The position numbers and the translations under genes are program-made. DNA of 64,000 bases from Halegenticoccus soli (lineage in GTDB: Archaea; Halobacteriota; Halobacteria; Halobacteriales; Haloferacaceae). The stretch spans positions 186,001-250,000 of the forward strand of contig NZ_PEND01000007.1 of NCBI RefSeq assembly GCF_002844195.1, in the 5' to 3' direction. The notes under the pieces were generated by a model that searched no databases, had not been told where the DNA came from, and saw nothing but the letters and a program-made list of their open reading frames with translations. Below, piece by piece: positions 42,921 to 52,124 of the stretch (positions are counted from its first letter, which is position 1; each line of letters starts with the position of its first letter).

Positions 42921-44417
42921 ATGGCGAACGACGTTCCCGATCGAGAACCCTTCTCCGAGAAGCTCCGCATCCCGGAAGCGCTCACGTTCGACGACGTGCT
43001 GCTCCGCCCGATGGAGAGCCGCGTCGAACCGGACGACGCCGACGTCTCCACCCGCGTGTCCACGAACGTCGAGCTGAACCTCCCCGTCCTCTCCGCGGCG
43101 ATGGACACCGTGACCGAGAGCGACATGGCGATCGGGATGGCCCGCCAGGGGGGGCTGGGCGTCCTTCACCGGAACATGACCGTCGAGGAGATGACCGAGG
43201 AGATCGAACGCGTCAAGCGCGCCGACGAACTCGTCATCCAGCGCGACGACGTGGTCACGGCGAGCCCCGAGCAGACCGTCCGGGCGGTCGACGAGATGAT
43301 GGAGCGCGAGGGCGTCTCCGGCGCGCCGGTCGTCGCCGAGGACGACACCGTGCTCGGAATCATCTCGGGGACCGACATCCGACCGTACCTGGAGGTCGGC
43401 GAGCGCGACGAGGTCCGCGAGGCCATGACGGACAAGGTCATCACCGCGGGCCAGGACGTCACGGCCCGCCGGGCGCTCGAACTCATGTACGAGCACAAGA
43501 TCGAGCGCGTCCCGATCGTCGACGAGGAGGATCGGCTCGTCGGGCTCGTGACGATGCAGGGCATCCTCCAGCGCCGCGAGCACGAGGACGCCGCCCGCGA
43601 CGAGGCCGGCCGCCTGCGGGTCGGCGTCGCCGTCGGCCCCTTCGAGGACGACCGCGCGACCGCCGCGGACGAGGCCGGGGCGGACGTGCTGTTCATCGAC
43701 TGCGCGCACGCGCACAACCGGAACGTCATCGACAGCGCGCGAGAGATCACGGAGCTCGTGGAGGCCGACGTGGTCGTCGGCAACGTCGGCACGCGCGAGG
43801 CGGCCGAGGCGGTGGTCGACTTCGCCGACGGCGTCAAGGTCGGCATCGGCCCCGGCTCCATCTGCACGACGCGGGTCGTCACCGGCGCGGGCATGCCGCA
43901 GATCACCGCCGTCGCGGAGGTGGCTGACGTGGCGAGTAGCCGCGACGTCCCCGTCATCGCCGACGGCGGCATCCGCTACTCCGGCGACGCGATCAAGGCG
44001 ATCGCGGCGGGCGCGGACGCCGTCATGCTCGGCTCGTACTTCGCCGGCACCGACGAGGCCCCGGGCCGCGTCATCACGATGAACGGCAAGAAATACAAGC
44101 AGTACCGCGGGATGGGCAGCGTCGGCGCGATGCGGTCCGGCGGCGGCGACCGCTACCTCAAGGACGCGGACGACGACGAGGAGTTCGTCCCGGAGGGCGT
44201 CGAGGCCGCGACGCCGTACAAGGGGACGCTCGCCTCCGAACTCCACCAGCTCGTCGGCGGCATGAAGTCCGGCATGGGCTACGTCGGCGCCGAGACGATC
44301 CCCGCGTTCAAGGAGCGCGCGCGGTTCGTCCGCGTCTCGGCCGCCGGCCAGACCGAGGGGCACCCGCACGACGTGATGATCACGGACGAGGCGCCGAACT
44401 ACAGCCCGCAGGGCTGA
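42921..44417 (+). CDS. guaB: IMP dehydrogenase
   Basis: A 498-residue enzyme oxidising IMP to XMP, the committed step of GMP synthesis. The TIM-barrel is interrupted by two CBS domains (about residues 95-210: [35 protein letters not shown]). Catalytic loop [15 protein letters not shown] holds the active Cys; the flap is [12 protein letters not shown] ... [13 protein letters not shown] 42921 lies about 26 bases after a T-rich promoter box (cgtttttgtcc), consistent with a leaderless start; an ATG three codons earlier is the alternative. It stands alone. Confidence 0.96.
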   Translation: MANDVPDREPFSEKLRIPEALTFDDVLLRPMESRVEPDDADVSTRVSTNVELNLPVLSAAMDTVTESDMAIGMARQGGLGVLHRNMTVEEMTEEIERVKRADELVIQRDDVVTASPEQTVRAVDEMMEREGVSGAPVVAEDDTVLGIISGTDIRPYLEVGERDEVREAMTDKVITAGQDVTARRALELMYEHKIERVPIVDEEDRLVGLVTMQGILQRREHEDAARDEAGRLRVGVAVGPFEDDRATAADEAGADVLFIDCAHAHNRNVIDSAREITELVEADVVVGNVGTREAAEAVVDFADGVKVGIGPGSICTTRVVTGAGMPQITAVAEVADVASSRDVPVIADGGIRYSGDAIKAIAAGADAVMLGSYFAGTDEAPGRVITMNGKKYKQYRGMGSVGAMRSGGGDRYLKDADDDEEFVPEGVEAATPYKGTLASELHQLVGGMKSGMGYVGAETIPAFKERARFVRVSAAGQTEGHPHDVMITDEAPNYSPQG

Positions 44418-44631
44418 AGCGGGACCTCGAACCGGCGTCGAACCGGGGCTGAATCGGAACCGAGCCGGAGGCGAACCGAAGCGCGTTCGGATCGAGCGGC
44501 GGGCGTCGTCGCCGTCCGCCTCGCTTCTCCGAATCGACCGGGGCGGACGTGCTGTTCTACGAACGTCCGATGGGGCCATCGCTGCCTGAGAGAGGGGTTT
44601 TAATTGGGGCGGAGTGGTTCCATCGATCGTG

Positions 44632-45735
44632 ATGGATTCCGCGGAGCTTCGCAGCGCCCTCGAAGACGCCGGCTTGTCGCCGTACCAGGCCGACGCGTAC
44701 GCCGCGCTCCTCCGGCTGGGATCGGCGAGCGCGACCGAACTGGCGGAGGCCTGTTCCGTGCCGACGGCGCGGATCTACGACGTGCTCCGCACGCTCGAGG
44801 GGCGGGGGTACATCGAGACGTTCGAACAGGAGAGCCTGCACGCGCGAGCGAGGGACCCGGAGGACGTCCTCGCGGACCTCCGCGGGCGCGCGCAGACGCT
44901 CGCCGATGCCGCGGACGAGATCGAACACCGGTGGGAACAGCCGGACGTCGGGGGGCACAAGGTGAGCATCGTGAAGCGGTTCGAAACCGTCTTCGAGCGG
45001 GCCGCGTCGACCATCCGGGACGCGGAGTACGAAGTTCAGCTCTCCGCGACGCCGGAGCAGTTCGTCGACCTCCGACCGGCGCTCCGCTCCGCGTACGAAA
45101 ACGGGGCGATCGTCAACCTCTCGATCCACACCGATCCGGCGGCGTCGCGGAGCGACCTCCCCAACGAGGGGACGCTCGACGGCGTCGCGACGGAGGCGCG
45201 GCACCGACGCCTCCCGGCCCCGTTCCTCGCGCTGGTCGACCGGACCGAGACGTGCTTCGCCCCGCACGCCCGGTCGCTGAACCAGTACGGGGTGCTCGTC
45301 GACGAGTACACCCTGACGTACGTGTTCCACTGGTACTTCCAGACGTGCCTGTGGGAGGTCTGGGAACCGACCTACGACGCCCGGTCCGCGGATCCGCCGC
45401 TGGAGTACGCGGACATCCGCCGGTGCGTCCGCGACGTCAAGCCGCTCCTCGACGCGGGCGCGGCGGTGTCCGTTCGAATCGACGGGTTCGAGGCCGAGAC
45501 CGGCCGCCGCGTCGAACTGGAGGGGGTCGTTTCGGACGTCGTCTACGCCGGAGCGAACTCGTCGAGCGGCGAGCCGGCGCTGTCGCAGCTGGCGGGTCAG
45601 GTGTCGATCGTCGTCGACGCCGACGACGGCCGATACACCGTCGGGGGCTGGGGGGCCGTGCTGGAGGACGTCGAAGCGACCCGGATCACGATCGGCGCCG
45701 TCGACGAAAGCCGGGGCCGCGTCGTCGAGGGATAA
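44632..45735 (+). CDS. TrmB family transcriptional regulator
   Basis: A 367-residue sugar-responsive regulator type. The N-terminal winged helix (LSPYQADAYAALLRLGSASA, TELAEACSVPTARIYDVL) is typical TrmB; a coiled segment and a phospholipase-D-like middle region (about 110-240) precede the C-terminal ligand-binding beta domain. The ATG at 44632 follows a promoter box (gttttaattgggg) by about 26 bases. In haloarchaea the TrmB protein controls gluconeogenesis and cofactor genes; whether this is that orthologue or one of several paralogues is not decided. No sugar transporter lies nearby. Confidence 0.87.
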   Translation: MDSAELRSALEDAGLSPYQADAYAALLRLGSASATELAEACSVPTARIYDVLRTLEGRGYIETFEQESLHARARDPEDVLADLRGRAQTLADAADEIEHRWEQPDVGGHKVSIVKRFETVFERAASTIRDAEYEVQLSATPEQFVDLRPALRSAYENGAIVNLSIHTDPAASRSDLPNEGTLDGVATEARHRRLPAPFLALVDRTETCFAPHARSLNQYGVLVDEYTLTYVFHWYFQTCLWEVWEPTYDARSADPPLEYADIRRCVRDVKPLLDAGAAVSVRIDGFEAETGRRVELEGVVSDVVYAGANSSSGEPALSQLAGQVSIVVDADDGRYTVGGWGAVLEDVEATRITIGAVDESRGRVVEG

Positions 45736-45805
45736 GGGGTATTTTGATATAGTCTTACAGTTCATTGAGGGGTAGGCGCGTTCACGCCGCATCGCCCATC
45801 CGAAA

Positions 45806-46405
45806 ATGACTGACGAATCTCCGCTCGTGCTCGTGGTCGAGGACGAGCCCGATCTCGCCGACCTGTACGCCGCGTGGCTCGCCGACGGGTATCGGGTTCG
45901 GACCGCGTACGGCGGCTGCGAAGCGCTCGACGCGCTCGACGAGGAGGTTGCCGTCGTGCTGCTCGACAGGCGAATGCCCGACCTGTCCGGCGACGAGGTC
46001 CTCACCGCCGTCCGGGATCGCGGCATCGACTGCCGCGTGGCGATGGTGACCGCCGTCGAACCCGACTTCGACGTCCTGGAGATGGGGTTCGACGACTACC
46101 TGGTCAAACCGGTGACGAAGGAGGCGCTGCGCGAAACCGTTTCGAACCTCCACCTCCGGAGCGCGTACGACGCGGGCGTCCAGGAGCTGTTCTCGCTCGC
46201 CTCGAAGAGGGCGCTGCTCGAATCCGAAAAGGGCGAGACGGAGCTGCGCGACAGCGAGGAGTACGCCGACCTCGACGAGCGCATCCGCGCGCTCCGGTCC
46301 GACCTGGACGACGCGCTCCGGACGATCGACGACCACGACGCGTTCGTCGGCATCTGCCGGGATCTCGAACGCGGCGGATCCGCGAACGACTTCGCCGACT
46401 ACTGA
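45806..46405 (+). CDS. HalX-domain response regulator
   Basis: A 199-residue protein: receiver domain (residues 1-115) with acidic pocket EDEP, phospho-acceptor Asp54 in VVLLDRRMPD, conserved Thr in AMVTAVEPDFD and Lys101 in DYLVKPV, followed by the haloarchaeal HalX domain (about 125-195), a helical output module of unknown action. There is no DNA-binding domain. No histidine kinase lies in this window, so it is an orphan regulator. It follows the TrmB gene by 70 bases but is probably separately expressed. Confidence 0.9.
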   Translation: MTDESPLVLVVEDEPDLADLYAAWLADGYRVRTAYGGCEALDALDEEVAVVLLDRRMPDLSGDEVLTAVRDRGIDCRVAMVTAVEPDFDVLEMGFDDYLVKPVTKEALRETVSNLHLRSAYDAGVQELFSLASKRALLESEKGETELRDSEEYADLDERIRALRSDLDDALRTIDDHDAFVGICRDLERGGSANDFADY

Positions 46406-46458
46406 GCGGCGGGCGGACGAGGCGACGAGCTCCGTAACGGAGGGACGACCGGCCGGAT

Positions 46459-46908
46459 CTACCGCCGGCCGTATCCCCACTCTTCCATCACGTCGACGAC
46501 GTCGTCGACGTTCCGGAGCCCGGCCCGGACGACCGCCTCGCGGACGTCGAGCGACATCACGTCGTCGCCGTCGAACCGCCCCTGGAGCTCCCGTTCGAGG
46601 TCGTCCACGTCGTCCGCGGTGGACTCGCGGACGTACACCGGCAGCGCGTCGCGGTCGGCCTTCACCGTCCGGCGGGCGAAGATGAACGGCAGCTCTCCGA
46701 GCCCGTCCGACGGGCGCTCGCCGCCGTCGGAACCGTCGGAGTCGGTCGGCTCGTCCCGATCCCGCCCGCTCGGCGCGCCGCGTCCGCTCCCGTCTCGATT
46801 TCCCCGTCTGTCCTGGTCACCGCGGCACTCCCGCCCGTTGTTCCGGACGGGGTCGGTCGCCTCGCCGTAGGTGTCGCCAGCCGGGCCGTAGCGGTCCTCT
46901 TTGCTCAC
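46459..46908 (-). CDS. ParA-operon partner protein, unknown function
   Basis: A 149-residue protein encoded directly after the ParA-like gene; its GTG start overlaps the ParA stop (GTGA). The first 75 residues are low-complexity (Arg, Gly, Asp, Ser), the rest a small folded part (LPFIFARRTVKADRDALPVY, then LQGRFDGDDVMSLDVREAV and DVMEEWGYGRR). It has the position expected of a ParB-like or adaptor protein but no recognisable ParB or ribbon-helix-helix motif. I infer a role with the ATPase from context only. Confidence 0.7.
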   Translation of the reverse strand: MSKEDRYGPAGDTYGEATDPVRNNGRECRGDQDRRGNRDGSGRGAPSGRDRDEPTDSDGSDGGERPSDGLGELPFIFARRTVKADRDALPVYVRESTADDVDDLERELQGRFDGDDVMSLDVREAVVRAGLRNVDDVVDVMEEWGYGRR

Positions 46909-47762
46909 GCCGCCACCTCCGTCTCGGCGTCGGACTCGGCGGCCGCCTCGACGGTGCCGCGTTCGACGACGCGCGCGACCGCGTCGAACTGGTCGAGGAG
47001 GTCCTCCTCGTACGGCCGGAGGTCGCGCGTCTCGTCGGAGTCGGCGAACTCGAAGACGCTCACGTGGTTGCGCCACGCCTCCTTCAGCACGTCGCGCTTC
47101 CGGATGCCGAACGGCGTCACCGGCTTGCCCTCCCCTTCGAGTTCCGATCTGACCTCGGCGTAGATGTTCGAGTCGCCCACCTCGTTCGGGACGACCGCCA
47201 GGATGCCGAGCGTGAACGACTCGTCGAACGCCCGGAACCCGCGCTCCATGCTGTCGAGCGTGTCCTCCAGCCCGGCGATCGAGACGCTCCCCTTCCGGGT
47301 GAGTTCGATGGGGATGATCACGTCGCGCGCCGCGACGAGTGCGTTGTCGACGAGGACGTTGAGCGTCGCCGGCGGGTCGATCAGGAAGTAGTCGTACTCG
47401 GAGGCGAGCGGCGTCAGCGCGGACCGGAGGCGGAACTCCCTGAGGTTCGTCCCCCGCGCGGCCATCTCGCTTTCGATGTTCGCCAGCCCCTCGTGGGAGG
47501 GAACGAGGTCGAAGTCGCCGGCGTCGACGACGAGGTCGCGGACGTCGCCGCCCTCGTCGAGCAGCGCGTCGCCGAGGTGCCGTCGGTCACCCCGCTTCAG
47601 ATCCCCGAACCCGACGTGGTCGGTGAGGCTACCCAGCTGCGGATCGAGGTCGACGACGAGCACGTCCGCGCCGCGCCGCCCGAGTGCGGCGCCCGCGTTC
47701 GTCGCGAGCGTCGTCTTCCCGACCCCGCCCGATTCGCTCCAGAGCGTCACGGCACGCTTCAT
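46905..47762 (-). CDS. ParA-family ATPase
   Basis: A 285-residue ParA/MinD-superfamily ATPase. The Walker A segment is WSESGGVGKTTLATNAGAAL: the P-loop Lys is present, but the superfamily's signature Lys (K-G-G-x-G-K-T) is replaced by Ser11. A' and Walker B-like segments are VLVVDLDPQLGSLTDHVG and YFLIDPPATLNVLVDNAL. A C-terminal extension of about 30 residues is acidic. It may position DNA or a protein complex in the cell. The upstream AT-rich region has iterated motifs that could be its DNA site, and a partner gene overlaps its stop. Confidence 0.88.
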   Translation of the reverse strand: MKRAVTLWSESGGVGKTTLATNAGAALGRRGADVLVVDLDPQLGSLTDHVGFGDLKRGDRRHLGDALLDEGGDVRDLVVDAGDFDLVPSHEGLANIESEMAARGTNLREFRLRSALTPLASEYDYFLIDPPATLNVLVDNALVAARDVIIPIELTRKGSVSIAGLEDTLDSMERGFRAFDESFTLGILAVVPNEVGDSNIYAEVRSELEGEGKPVTPFGIRKRDVLKEAWRNHVSVFEFADSDETRDLRPYEEDLLDQFDAVARVVERGTVEAAAESDAETEVAA

Positions 47763-47885
47763 GTTCGGGGTGTATCGCCGTACCGCACATAAAGTTCCGT
47801 CAGACGGACCCTCCGGAGATCCTGACTGGACAGCCGTACGAACATCCGTCCAGTAGACTTTACAGGCTGTTGTACAGAAACCTAT

Positions 47886-47933
47886 CCAGATATATTTCTA
47901 TATGTCTTCCCAGATATATTCCCAGACACGTGT
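47886..47933. promoter_or_regulatory. iterated AT-rich motif upstream of the ParA gene (candidate parS-like site)
   Basis: The 11-base motif ccagatatatt occurs at 47886-47896 and 47910-47920 in the same orientation, 24 bases apart (about two helical turns), followed by cccag and the palindrome acacgtgt (47926-47933). The segment stands out as AT-rich. It lies about 125 bases upstream of the ParA start and could be a centromere-like or operator site, or part of the promoter of either divergent gene. Confidence 0.4.
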
Positions 47934-47983
47934 ATAGATAACCAGAAGACGCGGGACGAGTGGTCGAGTATCCGGGATTCGTT

Positions 47984-48949
47984 CTACAGTTCGACGGTCG
48001 TTCCCGCGTCGCGTTCGATCGCCCGTTCGAGGACGTGTTCGGCCGCCGCGGCGTCGAGGACGGCGGAGCCGACGGACTCGACGACGAGCACCTCCTCGTC
48101 GTCGCGGCGGCCCTCCTCGCCCTCGAACGCCGCCGACAGCGGCACGAGCGACGCCGGGTCGGCGTTCGGGAGGTCGCCCACGGTCGCCGCCTCCCCGGGC
48201 ACGTCGGCGAAGATCCGCGCCGCGCGCTCGACCGTCGCCGCGTCGAGTTCGCGCATCTCCGGGGTGTACGCGCCGACCGCGACGACGAGCGTCCCCGGCG
48301 CGAGCGCGTCGCCGGGGAACGTCGGCTCCGTGCTCGTCGTCGCGGTGACGACGACCGAGGCGTCGGCGACCGCCTCCCGCGGCGAGTCGACCGCCTCGGC
48401 GTCGAGCCCCTCCGCGCGGAGGTCGGCGGCGCACGCCTCGCGCGAGTCGCTCGGCGAGTACACGCGCACCGTCTCCACCTCGATCGCCGCGGCGACGGCG
48501 CGCGCCTGCCACCGCGCCTGCGTCCCCGCGCCGATCAGGCCCAGCGAGGCGGGGCCGCTCGCGAGATACTTCGCCGCGAGGCCGCCGATGCACCCCGTCC
48601 GGGCGTTCGTGATGCGCGTCCCGGCGAGGTACGCCGCGGGGCGGCCGGTCGCCGCCTCGGTCAGCGCGATCTGCGCGTTGACGGTCGGCAGCCCCCGGGC
48701 CGGGTTCCCCTCGTGGACGCCGACGAGCTTCGTCGCGTAGTACGCCGCCCCGTGGACGTACGCTGGCATGACGAGCCCGGTTCCGAGCGGTTCGTCGCCT
48801 TCCAGCCCAGCGCCGACCGGAAAGTGCGGCCGTTCGGGGCGCTCGACCTCACCGCGCCCCTGTCTGCGGAACGCCTCCTCGACCACCGGGAGGAGCGCGT
48901 CCAGGTCGAGAAGCGACGCCACGTCTCCGTCCGAGAGCACGCGAACCAT
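47984..48949 (-). CDS. ornithine cyclodeaminase/mu-crystallin family protein
   Basis: A 321-residue NAD(P)-dependent enzyme of the OCD family. The Rossmann motif is LGLIGAGTQARWQARAV; substrate-site segments include ATKLVGVHEGNPARGLPTV and AGTRITNARTGCIGGLA. Members act as ornithine cyclodeaminase, alanine dehydrogenase or pyrroline-2-carboxylate reductase. Two FAD-dependent amino-acid oxidase-like genes lie next to it on the opposite strand, which favours reduction or recycling of a cyclic imino acid. Start at ATG 48949; the gene is divergent from the first oxidase. Confidence 0.88.
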   Translation of the reverse strand: MVRVLSDGDVASLLDLDALLPVVEEAFRRQGRGEVERPERPHFPVGAGLEGDEPLGTGLVMPAYVHGAAYYATKLVGVHEGNPARGLPTVNAQIALTEAATGRPAAYLAGTRITNARTGCIGGLAAKYLASGPASLGLIGAGTQARWQARAVAAAIEVETVRVYSPSDSREACAADLRAEGLDAEAVDSPREAVADASVVVTATTSTEPTFPGDALAPGTLVVAVGAYTPEMRELDAATVERAARIFADVPGEAATVGDLPNADPASLVPLSAAFEGEEGRRDDEEVLVVESVGSAVLDAAAAEHVLERAIERDAGTTVEL

Positions 48950-49057
48950 ACCGACGGTTGCACGGACCGCGTGTTAGCGTTTTCCCGCGGCGCGTGGACC
49001 GCGCCCCGCGCCGTCGCCGCCGATACTCGTTTACCGGCTGAGACGGTACCGGGCCGC

Positions 49058-50176
49058 ATGGACATCGTCATCGTCGGCGGCGGGATCGTCGGCGTCGCGG
49101 CCGCTGCGCGGCTCGGAGCCGACGGCCACGCCGTCACGCTGTTCGAGAAGGACGAACTCGGCGCGGGAACGACCGCGACCTCGGCCGCGGTGTTCTCCTG
49201 GCAGGAGCCGCGGCCGACCCGGTTCGACCACGACCTGCGTCGCCGCGCCTGGGAGACCTACGGACCGCTCGTCGAGTCGGGTGCGCTCGGCTACGAGCGG
49301 ATCGGCGCGCTGTCCGTCGCCGACTCCGGAGCCGTCGCCGATGACCTCCGGGCGGCGGCGGGAACGCTTCGCGAGTTCGGCCTCGACGCGCGGTTCCTGT
49401 CGCCGAACGAACTCCGCGAGCGGGGCGTCGAGCCGCTCGATTCGCGCGGCGGGCTCTACACGCCCGAGGAGGGGTACTTCGGCGTCGACGAGCTGGTCGC
49501 CCACTTCGCGCGGGTCGCCCGCGAGAGCGGCGCCCGGATCCGGACGGGCGAGGAAGTGACCGGCGTGCGGACGGACGACGGGGCGGTGATCGGCGTCGAA
49601 ACGGCGGCGGATCCGGTCCCCGCCGACGCCGTCGTCAACGCCGCGGGACCGTGGGCGACCCGCCTGAACGACATGGCCGGCGCGTCGCTCCCCCTCCGCC
49701 ACACCCGCGGTCCGATCCTGGTGGTCGAATCGTCAGCCCCCGTCGAAGTTCCGTTCGCGCTCTTCGAGTCGAAGCTGTACGTCCGACCGTACGGGGAAAA
49801 CCGGGCGTTCGTCGGCCGGTACGCGACGGACTACGCCGACGGCGAAACGCTCTCGCCCGACGAACCGGGCGGGGTGGACGGCGGGTTCCGGACCGACGCG
49901 CTCGACTTCGTCCGGGAAGCGATTCCGGCGCTCGCCGACGCGACCGTCGCGGACGAGTGGGTGGGGATCCGCACGGTCACGCCGGACGGCCGGCCGATCG
50001 TCGGCGAGACGGGCGTCGAGGGGTACCTCGTCGCCTGCGGGATGAGCGGGCTGGGCGTGACGCTCGCGCCGGCCGTCGCCGACCTGCTCGCGGCCGGACT
50101 CGGACCGGAATCGCCACCGGAGGCGCTGTCGCGGCTGTCCCCCGCCCGATTCTCCGACGCGGACGGAGCGCGGTAA
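49058..50176 (+). CDS. FAD-dependent oxidoreductase (DAO family), copy 1
   Basis: A 372-residue flavoprotein of the D-amino-acid/glycine/sarcosine oxidase family. The FAD-binding dinucleotide fold is [18 protein letters not shown] with the acidic LFEKDELGAGTTATS, and the C-terminal FAD contacts are RTVTPDGRPIVGETG and ACGMSGLGVTLAPAVADLL. Probable substrates are amino or imino acids; the electron acceptor may be oxygen or a quinone. Promoter box (actcgtttaccgg) about 28 bases before ATG 49058. A second family member follows 62 bases downstream, probably in the same transcript. Confidence 0.88.
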   Translation: MDIVIVGGGIVGVAAAARLGADGHAVTLFEKDELGAGTTATSAAVFSWQEPRPTRFDHDLRRRAWETYGPLVESGALGYERIGALSVADSGAVADDLRAAAGTLREFGLDARFLSPNELRERGVEPLDSRGGLYTPEEGYFGVDELVAHFARVARESGARIRTGEEVTGVRTDDGAVIGVETAADPVPADAVVNAAGPWATRLNDMAGASLPLRHTRGPILVVESSAPVEVPFALFESKLYVRPYGENRAFVGRYATDYADGETLSPDEPGGVDGGFRTDALDFVREAIPALADATVADEWVGIRTVTPDGRPIVGETGVEGYLVACGMSGLGVTLAPAVADLLAAGLGPESPPEALSRLSPARFSDADGAR

Positions 50177-50238
50177 GGGCCGAGACGCGATTCGACGCGG
50201 AAACAACGCTTATCCGCGGAGGCGCGGTACGTGACAGC

Positions 50239-51387
50239 ATGACAGTGGTCGTCGTCGGAGGCGGAATCGTCGGACTGGCGAGCGCGTACTACCTCCGGCG
50301 GCGCGGGGTCGACGTCGTCGTCTGCGAGAAGGGAACCGTCGGCGGCGGGAGCACGGCGCGCTCCGCCGGCGGTATCCGCGCGCAGTTCTCGACGCCGGTG
50401 AACGTCGATCTCTCGCTCGCGAGCGCGCCCGTCTGGGAGCGCTTCGAAGAGGAGTTCGGCGTCGACATCGCCTTCCGACGGACGGGTTATCTCCTTCTCG
50501 CGCGGGAGGAGCGGACGGCCGAGGCGTTCCGCGAGAGCGTGGCCATGCAGCGGGCGCGCGGCGTGCCGAGCGAACTGCTGACGCCGGAGGAGGCGACCCG
50601 GCGCTGCCCGGAGCTGCGGACCGACGCCTTCGTCGCGGCGACGTACTCGCCGGCGGACGGGTTCGCGGACCCGTACCTGGCGCTCCAGGGTTTCGCGGCC
50701 GCGGCGCGGGAGGCGGGCGCGGAGATCAGGACGAAGACCCCCGTGAACGGCGTCCGACGGGATGACGGGCGCGTCGTCGGCGTCGAAGCGGGGGGCGAGC
50801 GGATCGACGCCGAGTGCGTGATCAACGCAGCCGGGCCGTGGGCCGCCCGCGTGGCCGACCTTGCCGGGATCGACATTCCGGTGTCCCCCCGACGGCGACA
50901 GGCGCTCGTGGTCGATCCGGACCGCCCCGTCCCCGAGGACGCGCCGCTCACCATCGACCTCGACGCGGGGTCGTACTTCCGCCCCGAGCGCGAGGGGGCC
51001 GCCATCGTCGGCGGCCACTTCGGGGACGAGGATCCGCCGCAGGACCCCGACGGGTACCGCGAGTCGATCGACCTCGACTGGGCCGCGACGGCCGTAGAGC
51101 GGGCCGCCGACTGCGCGCGCTACTTCGGCCCGGACTCGCGGATCCGGCGCGGCTGGGCCGGCCTGTACGCGGTGACGCCCGACCACCACCCGATCATCGA
51201 GGAGACGGTTCCGGGGTTCGTCAACGCCGTCGGGTTCTCGGGGCACGGCTTCCAGCACGCGCCCGCGACCGGCCGGATCGTCGCCGAGCTGGCGGTGGAG
51301 GGTGAGGCGTCGACCGTCGACGTCGAACCGCTGCGGAGCGACCGCTTCGGCGCGGGCGACGGCGCCGTCGAGCGCAACGTCGCCTGA
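50239..51387 (+). CDS. FAD-dependent oxidoreductase (DAO family), copy 2
   Basis: A 382-residue relative of the preceding gene: VVVVGGGIVGLASAYYLRRR, CEKGTVGGGSTARSAGGIRA, and C-terminal YAVTPDHHPIIEETV with VGFSGHGFQHAPATG. The GHGFQHAP segment resembles sarcosine/dimethylglycine-type and hydroxyproline-type oxidases more than copy 1. The two copies are clearly diverged and may oxidise different substrates of one pathway. The ATG at 50239 follows an 8-base in-frame GTG that I do not use. Confidence 0.88.
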   Translation: MTVVVVGGGIVGLASAYYLRRRGVDVVVCEKGTVGGGSTARSAGGIRAQFSTPVNVDLSLASAPVWERFEEEFGVDIAFRRTGYLLLAREERTAEAFRESVAMQRARGVPSELLTPEEATRRCPELRTDAFVAATYSPADGFADPYLALQGFAAAAREAGAEIRTKTPVNGVRRDDGRVVGVEAGGERIDAECVINAAGPWAARVADLAGIDIPVSPRRRQALVVDPDRPVPEDAPLTIDLDAGSYFRPEREGAAIVGGHFGDEDPPQDPDGYRESIDLDWAATAVERAADCARYFGPDSRIRRGWAGLYAVTPDHHPIIEETVPGFVNAVGFSGHGFQHAPATGRIVAELAVEGEASTVDVEPLRSDRFGAGDGAVERNVA

Positions 51388-51550
51388 ATCTCGACCGGAG
51401 CGACCGCCCCTCCCCGTTTATGTCAAGGAACTGGTTATAGCCGACACGCTTATTTTAACACGTGGGAGATATTACGCCCAAGTTACAGGACCGATATTAT
51501 ATTAAAATTACATATGTGTTATCCAGGTAAACGAACGCGCGGATGGTAGG

Positions 51551-52090
51551 ATGCTACGGGAACCCATAGTCGGCCGACAACGGACGGGGACGGTCGTCGA
51601 GGAGTTCGGCGAGAGCGAACTGTTCGCCGTACTCAGCAACGACCGACGGCGAGAGATAATCAACCAGCTGTCGACCCACGAGCGGGCGATGCCGCTCCAG
51701 GAGATCGCAAAGCACGTCGCCGTCGCCGAGGCGGACGAGCGGCGGTCGGCCGTCGACCGGTACAAGAGCGTCTACGTCTCGCTCCAGCAGACGCACGTCC
51801 CGAAGCTCGTCGAAACCGGGGTCGTAGAGCACGACGAGGGGACGAACCTCCTCTTTCCCGGCCCGCGGTTCGACTCGGTCGAGTCGTACCTTCGAAACGC
51901 CCGGGACCAGCGCGCGCCGCGGGAGTCCAACGCGCCGTACCTCTGGATCGGCACCGTCGGCATCGCGCTGATCGTGGTCCTGGGACTCGACGCGTTCTCT
52001 CTCGGCCCCGAGGCGATCAGGTTCGTCTCCGTCGGGACGCTGCTCGCGGCGTTCGCGATCTCCGTGCTCCGCGAGACGGAACTCCGATAG
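51551..52090 (+). CDS. DUF7344-like winged-helix protein with two membrane helices
   Basis: A 179-residue protein. Residues 15-110 form a winged helix of the haloarchaeal type I recall as DUF7344 (ELFAVLSNDRRREIINQLST ... KSVYVSLQQTHVPKLVETGV). It is followed by two transmembrane helices (YLWIGTVGIALIVVLGLDAF and FVSVGTLLAAFAISVL). A membrane-tethered regulator that may release or sense envelope signals is a plausible reading. It is preceded by an AT-rich promoter zone (51440-51530). A second DUF7344-type domain occurs in the gene at 52536-53492. Confidence 0.8.
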   Translation: MLREPIVGRQRTGTVVEEFGESELFAVLSNDRRREIINQLSTHERAMPLQEIAKHVAVAEADERRSAVDRYKSVYVSLQQTHVPKLVETGVVEHDEGTNLLFPGPRFDSVESYLRNARDQRAPRESNAPYLWIGTVGIALIVVLGLDAFSLGPEAIRFVSVGTLLAAFAISVLRETELR

Positions 52091-52124
52091 TCGTCCGACC
52101 GTCGGGCGCTCGTCCGGCCGCGGT

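Noticed and set aside
44418-44560. Degenerate cgaaccgg repeats after guaB
   Set aside because: Irregular spacing and length; read as simple sequence drift, not a functional array.
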